Positions 13,523 through 16,662 of a stretch of 16,662 nucleotides of DNA are shown in pieces. The DNA is taken from contig JAXGVG010000026.1 in NCBI GenBank assembly GCA_040773965.1, positions 1-16,662 on the forward strand, read 5' to 3'. The DNA is from JAXGVG01 sp040773965. GTDB taxonomy: Bacteria; Pseudomonadota; Alphaproteobacteria; UBA9219. The notes under the pieces are model-generated. The model saw only the letters and a program-made list of their open reading frames with translations. It was not told the DNA's origin and did not search any database. The position numbers were made by a program, and so were the translations under genes. How positions within the stretch are numbered: position 1 is the stretch's first letter; every line of letters starts with the position of its first letter.

Positions 13523-14497
13523 CTATGAAAAACGGCGATAAACGCTAAAAGGATTTTGGAACAACGCTCTGAAAGACAAGCGTACTGGCGCTTTCCTGAA
13601 AGGCGCGGCGGGCGGCGTTACGTCCTCCTTTTCCGGGGGAAAGGCCATTTCATAAAGAGCCGTAAAAACCGGCAGTCGCTCCATGTTTTCTCCCCATTCC
13701 CGCTGAATCCGTTCGAGGCAATCGGCAATGGTGGTGGACAGCTTTCCGGCAACCGGTTCCGAAGGTTTCGTCAACAGGTCCGGATGGATTTGCGCGGCGT
13801 TGAGCGTGTCCGCAAAAAGAAGAGCCGCTTCCGTATTCAGTCGCATTTTCCATAAGCGACGCGTTTCTCCTGCATTCCGTGAACGGCTTCCAAAGACTTC
13901 GATCAAACGGTCAAAACGTTCGACAAAAGGATGCGAGGTTAGGCTTCCCGGCGCTTTCTTCAGCAAAAGGACATACCAACGGGCGAAGACGTCTTCAGAC
14001 GGATACTTTCCTTTCAGGCGGACGATGTCGTCTGCAACCGCTCCGATCCAGTCCGGATGTTTTTCTAGAATATTTCCAATCGTCGCTGTTCCCGGATTGA
14101 TGCCTCGCGCCTGATTGATCCCAAAACCTTCGACGTCCAGGCTTTCCAGCAATTTTCCGACCATCCCGGCAAAGGTTTTGATGTCGATTTCTTCCCTGGA
14201 GGACCACCATGCGTCTTTTGTTTTCCTCGGCTCTTTTTGATTCGCGTGGCGCGCATGGCCAAAAACTTCCCTTTCGGATCGTCTTAAATGATCGTAATGC
14301 GCGCGTTTTCGTGGATCGATCAGGACGCCATAAGCTTCGGCTATTCTTTTAAAACGTTCTTCAGCTTGTGGATCGTGCGGATTCCGGTCCGGATGGGTTT
14401 TCAGAGCCAGCCTGCGATAGGCTCTTTTGATAACTTCCTCTGAGGCTTGCCGCGAAACATCTAAAGCCGCGTAATAATCGTTATGTTGCCCGCTCAT
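13523..14497 (-). CDS. J-domain (DnaJ-like) protein with unrecognised C-terminal region
   Basis: A 324-residue protein. Residues 5-75 are a J domain: DYYAALDVSRQASEEVIKRAYRRLALK, then the HPD motif H35-P-D37, and FKRIAEAYGVLIDPRKRAHYD. J domains stimulate the ATPase of DnaK/Hsp70. There is no Gly/Phe linker, zinc-finger or substrate-binding domain of true DnaJ, so it is a specialised co-chaperone. The remaining 230 residues look mostly helical and soluble, contain segments such as ARGINPGTATIGNILEKHPDWI, and match no family I know. The frame runs 57 codons further upstream, but the ATG at 14497 directly precedes the J domain and has AGGA seven bases before it, so I choose it. Its stop is TAG. 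It lies in the same direction as alaS and may share transcripts. Specificity is unknown. Confidence 0.85.
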   Translation of the reverse strand: MSGQHNDYYAALDVSRQASEEVIKRAYRRLALKTHPDRNPHDPQAEERFKRIAEAYGVLIDPRKRAHYDHLRRSEREVFGHARHANQKEPRKTKDAWWSSREEIDIKTFAGMVGKLLESLDVEGFGINQARGINPGTATIGNILEKHPDWIGAVADDIVRLKGKYPSEDVFARWYVLLLKKAPGSLTSHPFVERFDRLIEVFGSRSRNAGETRRLWKMRLNTEAALLFADTLNAAQIHPDLLTKPSEPVAGKLSTTIADCLERIQREWGENMERLPVFTALYEMAFPPEKEDVTPPAAPFRKAPVRLSFRALFQNPFSVYRRFS

Positions 14498-14707
14498 TAT
14501 CGATCCTGAAATATAAGAATTTATCTTATCCGGAAGCATTCTAAAGCGCATTCGCGCAACTAAAAGGCCTTTTTTTCCTTGATAATCGGTCCTTTTTGAG
14601 CCGTTTTTATGGTTAACGGTCGAAAGGGAGCGGGGTAGCCAAAAATCAAAAAAAAGCCTAGATTTCAATCGATTCCGAAATGAGTACCATTAAGGGAAAT
14701 CGTACAT
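14498..14707. promoter_or_regulatory. Divergent intergenic region between J-domain gene and surE
   Basis: A 210-base AT-rich region carries the starts of two divergent transcription units. It contains a perfect inverted repeat ATAAGA/TCTTAT (14513-14518 with 14524-14529) just upstream of the J-domain ribosome site, a GCGC-attc-GCGC hairpin (14546-14557), and the palindrome AAAAGGCCTTTT (14562-14573). No strong sigma70 promoter is seen in either direction. The surE ribosome site is AAGGGA (14692-14697). Confidence 0.45.
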
Positions 14708-15511
14708 ATGGCATCAGGTTTTCTTCTTCCCAATGTCCTGCTTACCAACGACGACGGGATCGATGCGCCCGGCCTTAAAGTTCTCGCCGAAGTGGCGGGC
14801 GAAATTGCCCGCGACGTCTGGATCGTTGCCCCTGAACATGAACATAGCGGCGCAAGTCAAAGCCTATCGCTCTGCCGCCCTATCCGGTGCACGGCCATGG
14901 GCGAAAAGCGTATCGCCGTCGACGGCTCGCCCGGCGATTGCATCGCGCTGGCTCTTTCCCACTTTATGGCCAAAGCCAGGCCAAGCCTGATCCTCTCGGG
15001 CGTTAACGCGGGATCGAACATAGGCGAGGAAGTCAATATGTCCGGCACAATCGGTGCGGCGCTGATAGCGCTAATGCTCGACGTGCCTGCCATTGCCATC
15101 AGTCAGGCTTGCAAGGACCGCCTGCAAGCGCCGTGGGAAACAACCCGCGTCATTCTGCCGAAAGTCCTTCGCCATCTTCTTACGCAGGGTTGGCGCAAGG
15201 AAACATGCCTTTCGGTCAACATTCCCGACGTGCCGCCCGGTAAAATCACCGGCTTTTCGTGGGCCCGGCAAAGCCAGAAAAACGTGGCGGCCATCAAGGC
15301 TGAAAAACGCATCAGCCCGCGTCACGAAGACTATTTCTGGCTCACGCTCACCCTCAAAACGCCATCCGGCGCGGCCAACAGCGAAGGCGCGATCATGCGC
15401 CGTAACGAAGTCGCCGTAACGGCCCTTTCTCTCGACCGCAGCGTCGAAATAGCGAAGCCTTCCGTCGCTTTTGGCGATACGGAGACGATGGCGGACGATG
15501 ATGACGAATGA
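14708..15511 (+). CDS. surE: 5'/3'-nucleotidase SurE
   Basis: A 267-residue SurE phosphatase of typical length (about 250-265). The N-terminal LLTNDDGIDAPGL includes metal ligands D15 and D16; S47 lies in the EHSGAS loop; VDGSPGDC (71-78) is the family substrate motif; and N100 lies in LSGVNAGSNIG, followed by MSGTIGAA. SurE removes phosphate from nucleoside 5'- or 3'-monophosphates and short polyphosphate in a metal-dependent way, and is linked to stationary-phase survival. The ATG follows AAGGGA at about ten bases. The C-terminal tail is acidic (MADDDDE), and its last codons overlap the start of the DUF1491 gene by 11 bases. It heads a three-gene rightward operon with the DUF1491 and deaminase genes. 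serS and pcm, common surE partners, are not adjacent. Confidence 0.95.
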   Translation: MASGFLLPNVLLTNDDGIDAPGLKVLAEVAGEIARDVWIVAPEHEHSGASQSLSLCRPIRCTAMGEKRIAVDGSPGDCIALALSHFMAKARPSLILSGVNAGSNIGEEVNMSGTIGAALIALMLDVPAIAISQACKDRLQAPWETTRVILPKVLRHLLTQGWRKETCLSVNIPDVPPGKITGFSWARQSQKNVAAIKAEKRISPRHEDYFWLTLTLKTPSGAANSEGAIMRRNEVAVTALSLDRSVEIAKPSVAFGDTETMADDDDE

Positions 15512-15842
15512 CCGTCTGCCGACCGAGTTTACCGTCATGGCCCAGATGCGCGCGACCGCGCTTGAAGGCGTTCCGCTTATGATCCGCCGCCGGGGCGACA
15601 GGACAAGCGGCGTTATCGTCCTCAAAATAAACCGTCTTGACGGAACGGCGCGAGTTTTGACGCAGGTCTGTTATGGCGACGAATACGTATGGACCCCCGT
15701 CAGCAGCAACGATCCCATGCCCGACTCCGATGCCGAAAAATACCTTGAACGTCACATAGGCATTGACCCCGATAGCTGGATTCTGGAAATTGAGGACAAG
15801 GAAGGCCGCCACTGGTTCCCGGGCAAGGTGGTCAATCTCTAG
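15501..15842 (+). CDS. DUF1491 family protein
   Basis: A 113-residue soluble protein with the pattern of DUF1491, a short family known mainly from Alphaproteobacteria. It shows an N-terminal LPTEFTVMAQMRATALEG helix region, MIRRRGDRTSGVIVLKINRL (a G-D-x-x-x-G-x-I motif), an LTQV strand, and the family's most conserved block IDPDSWILEIEDKEGRHWFPG near residues 88-108. Its biochemical function is unknown. The ATG at 15501 overlaps the end of surE by 11 bases; an alternative ATG at 15498 adds one residue. The deaminase gene begins 18 bases after its TAG stop. The tight spacing implies translation coupled to surE, so a role linked to nucleotide handling is possible but only suggested by context. 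Confidence 0.8.
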   Translation: MTNDRLPTEFTVMAQMRATALEGVPLMIRRRGDRTSGVIVLKINRLDGTARVLTQVCYGDEYVWTPVSSNDPMPDSDAEKYLERHIGIDPDSWILEIEDKEGRHWFPGKVVNL

Positions 15843-15860
15843 GGAAACAATGAGGATAAA

Positions 15861-16316
15861 ATGGCCAAATGGGACGATCGGTTTATGCGTCTTGCGGAAC
15901 ATGTCAGCACATGGAGCAAGGATCGCGGACGTCATGTCGGCGCGGTCATCGTTGGTCCGGACAACGAAATTCGCGCCACCGGTTACAACGGCTTGCCGCG
16001 CGGCGTGAACGACGACGTCGAGGAAAGGCACAGCAAACAAAATCAGGAAAAATATCTTTGGGCCTGTCACGCCGAGAGCAACGCCATATTCAACGCGGCG
16101 CGCGTCGGCGTGCCCGTAAAGAGCTGCCGTCTCTACGCGACGCTTGCCCCCTGCATAGACTGCACTAAAGCCATCATTCAGTCCGGCATTGCCGAAATTA
16201 TAACCTACAAACCGGATTTGAACGATCCCCAATGGGGCGAAGGCTATAAACGCGTTCAGATTATGCTCAAAGAAGCGGGCGTGAAGGTTCGATATCTAAA
16301 AATCCGGAAAAAATGA
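15861..16316 (+). CDS. Deoxycytidylate (dCMP) deaminase-like zinc enzyme
   Basis: A 151-residue CDA-fold deaminase. Zinc and catalysis motifs are H70-A-E72 (in CHAESNAIFNAA) and P97-C98-x2-C101 (in APCIDCTKAII). The family-specific stretch TGYNGLPRGVNDD (40-52) with a later ER and KY matches dCMP deaminases rather than tRNA adenosine or cytidine deaminases. It would convert dCMP to dUMP, the precursor for thymidylate; some members need dCTP activation, which I cannot judge. GAGGA four bases before the ATG supports the start. It is the third gene in line after surE and DUF1491 (18-base gap). ComEB-type proteins are close relatives. Length is normal and all zinc ligands are present. Confidence 0.9.
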   Translation: MAKWDDRFMRLAEHVSTWSKDRGRHVGAVIVGPDNEIRATGYNGLPRGVNDDVEERHSKQNQEKYLWACHAESNAIFNAARVGVPVKSCRLYATLAPCIDCTKAIIQSGIAEIITYKPDLNDPQWGEGYKRVQIMLKEAGVKVRYLKIRKK

Positions 16317-16392
16317 CGGGTTTATTGTGTGAAGATGAGGTATATCCTGCGCTTCTTACCTTCTATGTCGTTCCTTGAATCAGGAGAAATTA

Positions 16393-16662
16393 ATGTCCGA
16401 TACCGTTAAGCCCGTCATTCCCGCCAACATGGACCCGTCGGCGCAGGGCATGCCTATGTTCTATGCCGCGCCGCGTCCGCTCGATCGCGCGCGTGACGCG
16501 GGCTTGCATATTTCCCGCCCAAAAAATTTCCGCTTTGCCTCGAAAACGAACGCCATTCCGCTTTTGGTGGACGAATTCCCCATGGCGGCCGCCCATTACC
16601 CGATTGTGTTCGCGGCCGGCCCCATTCCCATCCCGGCGGCCGTCGTCGGCCTCAAGAACGAC
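16393..16662 (+). CDS. SapC family protein, 3' end outside window
   Basis: The first 90 codons of an open frame that runs off the right edge. The protein begins MSDTVKPVIPANMDP and then shows features of the SapC family (PF07277): KNFRFASKTNAIPLLVDEFPMAAAHYPIVFA followed by GLKND, matching the conserved 'vPl..EF..aa..YPivF' core. Family members are about 240-260 residues; the name comes from a Campylobacter surface-layer locus, but the function in other Proteobacteria is unclear. A strong CAGGAG ribosome site lies seven bases before the ATG. It sits 76 bases after the deaminase gene; that gap shows no obvious terminator or promoter, so it may or may not belong to the surE operon. Confidence 0.8.
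   Translation, partial: MSDTVKPVIPANMDPSAQGMPMFYAAPRPLDRARDAGLHISRPKNFRFASKTNAIPLLVDEFPMAAAHYPIVFAAGPIPIPAAVVGLKND

Noticed and set aside
14498..14668. N-terminal extension of 57 codons on the J-domain protein
   Set aside because: The extension has no J-domain homology, has low-complexity basic sequence, and a good ribosome site lies directly before the ATG at 14497.
15393..16232. A 279-codon minus-strand frame across surE end, DUF1491 and the deaminase
   Set aside because: Three recognisable plus-strand genes explain the DNA; the minus-strand product resembles nothing known.
1..16662. CRISPR array, tRNA/rRNA genes, insertion sequence or phage integrase
   Set aside because: No regularly spaced repeats, no tRNA-like cloverleaf, and no transposase or integrase frame were found on either strand.

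Overview
The window reads as chromosomal DNA of a Gram-negative bacterium, most likely an alphaproteobacterium. The signs are an ADP-heptose (LPS inner core) pathway, a DUF1491 protein (a family known mainly from Alphaproteobacteria), an ABC1 kinase of the alphaproteobacterial type with a KIAQ motif, a SapC-family protein, and the general codon style. The lineage call is inference from protein families; I could not place the genus. UAG is an ordinary stop codon here: it ends at least five genes.

Left part (1-5960). The 3' end of a DUF1566/Lcl-type protein gene runs into the window and converges, three bases apart, on a leftward gene series. Read in its own direction (right to left) the series is fabD, a PfkB-family sugar/nucleoside kinase, a BrnT/BrnA toxin-antitoxin pair, fabG, a ParD/ParE toxin-antitoxin pair and an ABC1 kinase. 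The two toxin-antitoxin modules bracket the fatty-acid gene fabG. Each has its own recognisable promoter with an operator-like palindrome. No acpP or fabF is present beside fabG in this window.

Middle (5961-10782). A compact divergent promoter region separates fabD from rightward hldD and hldE, which make ADP-L-glycero-D-manno-heptose. They are followed by a hairpin-bearing 177-base gap, then a GT4-type glycosyltransferase reading frame cut by one in-frame UAG codon. A small membrane protein overlaps its end (TGATG); it consists only of the N-terminal cysteine-motif domain of prepilin peptidases.

Right part (10803-16662). Leftward alaS and a J-domain protein with an unrecognised helical C-terminal region lie back to back with rightward surE, a DUF1491 gene, and a dCMP-deaminase-like gene. 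These three form a tight nucleotide-related operon. The window ends inside a SapC-family gene.

Most of the window is ordinary housekeeping DNA. The parts that deserve a second look are the toxin-antitoxin/fabG arrangement, the amber-interrupted glycosyltransferase, the truncated prepilin-peptidase-like protein, and the partial DUF1566 protein. I did not find a convincing wholly new system.
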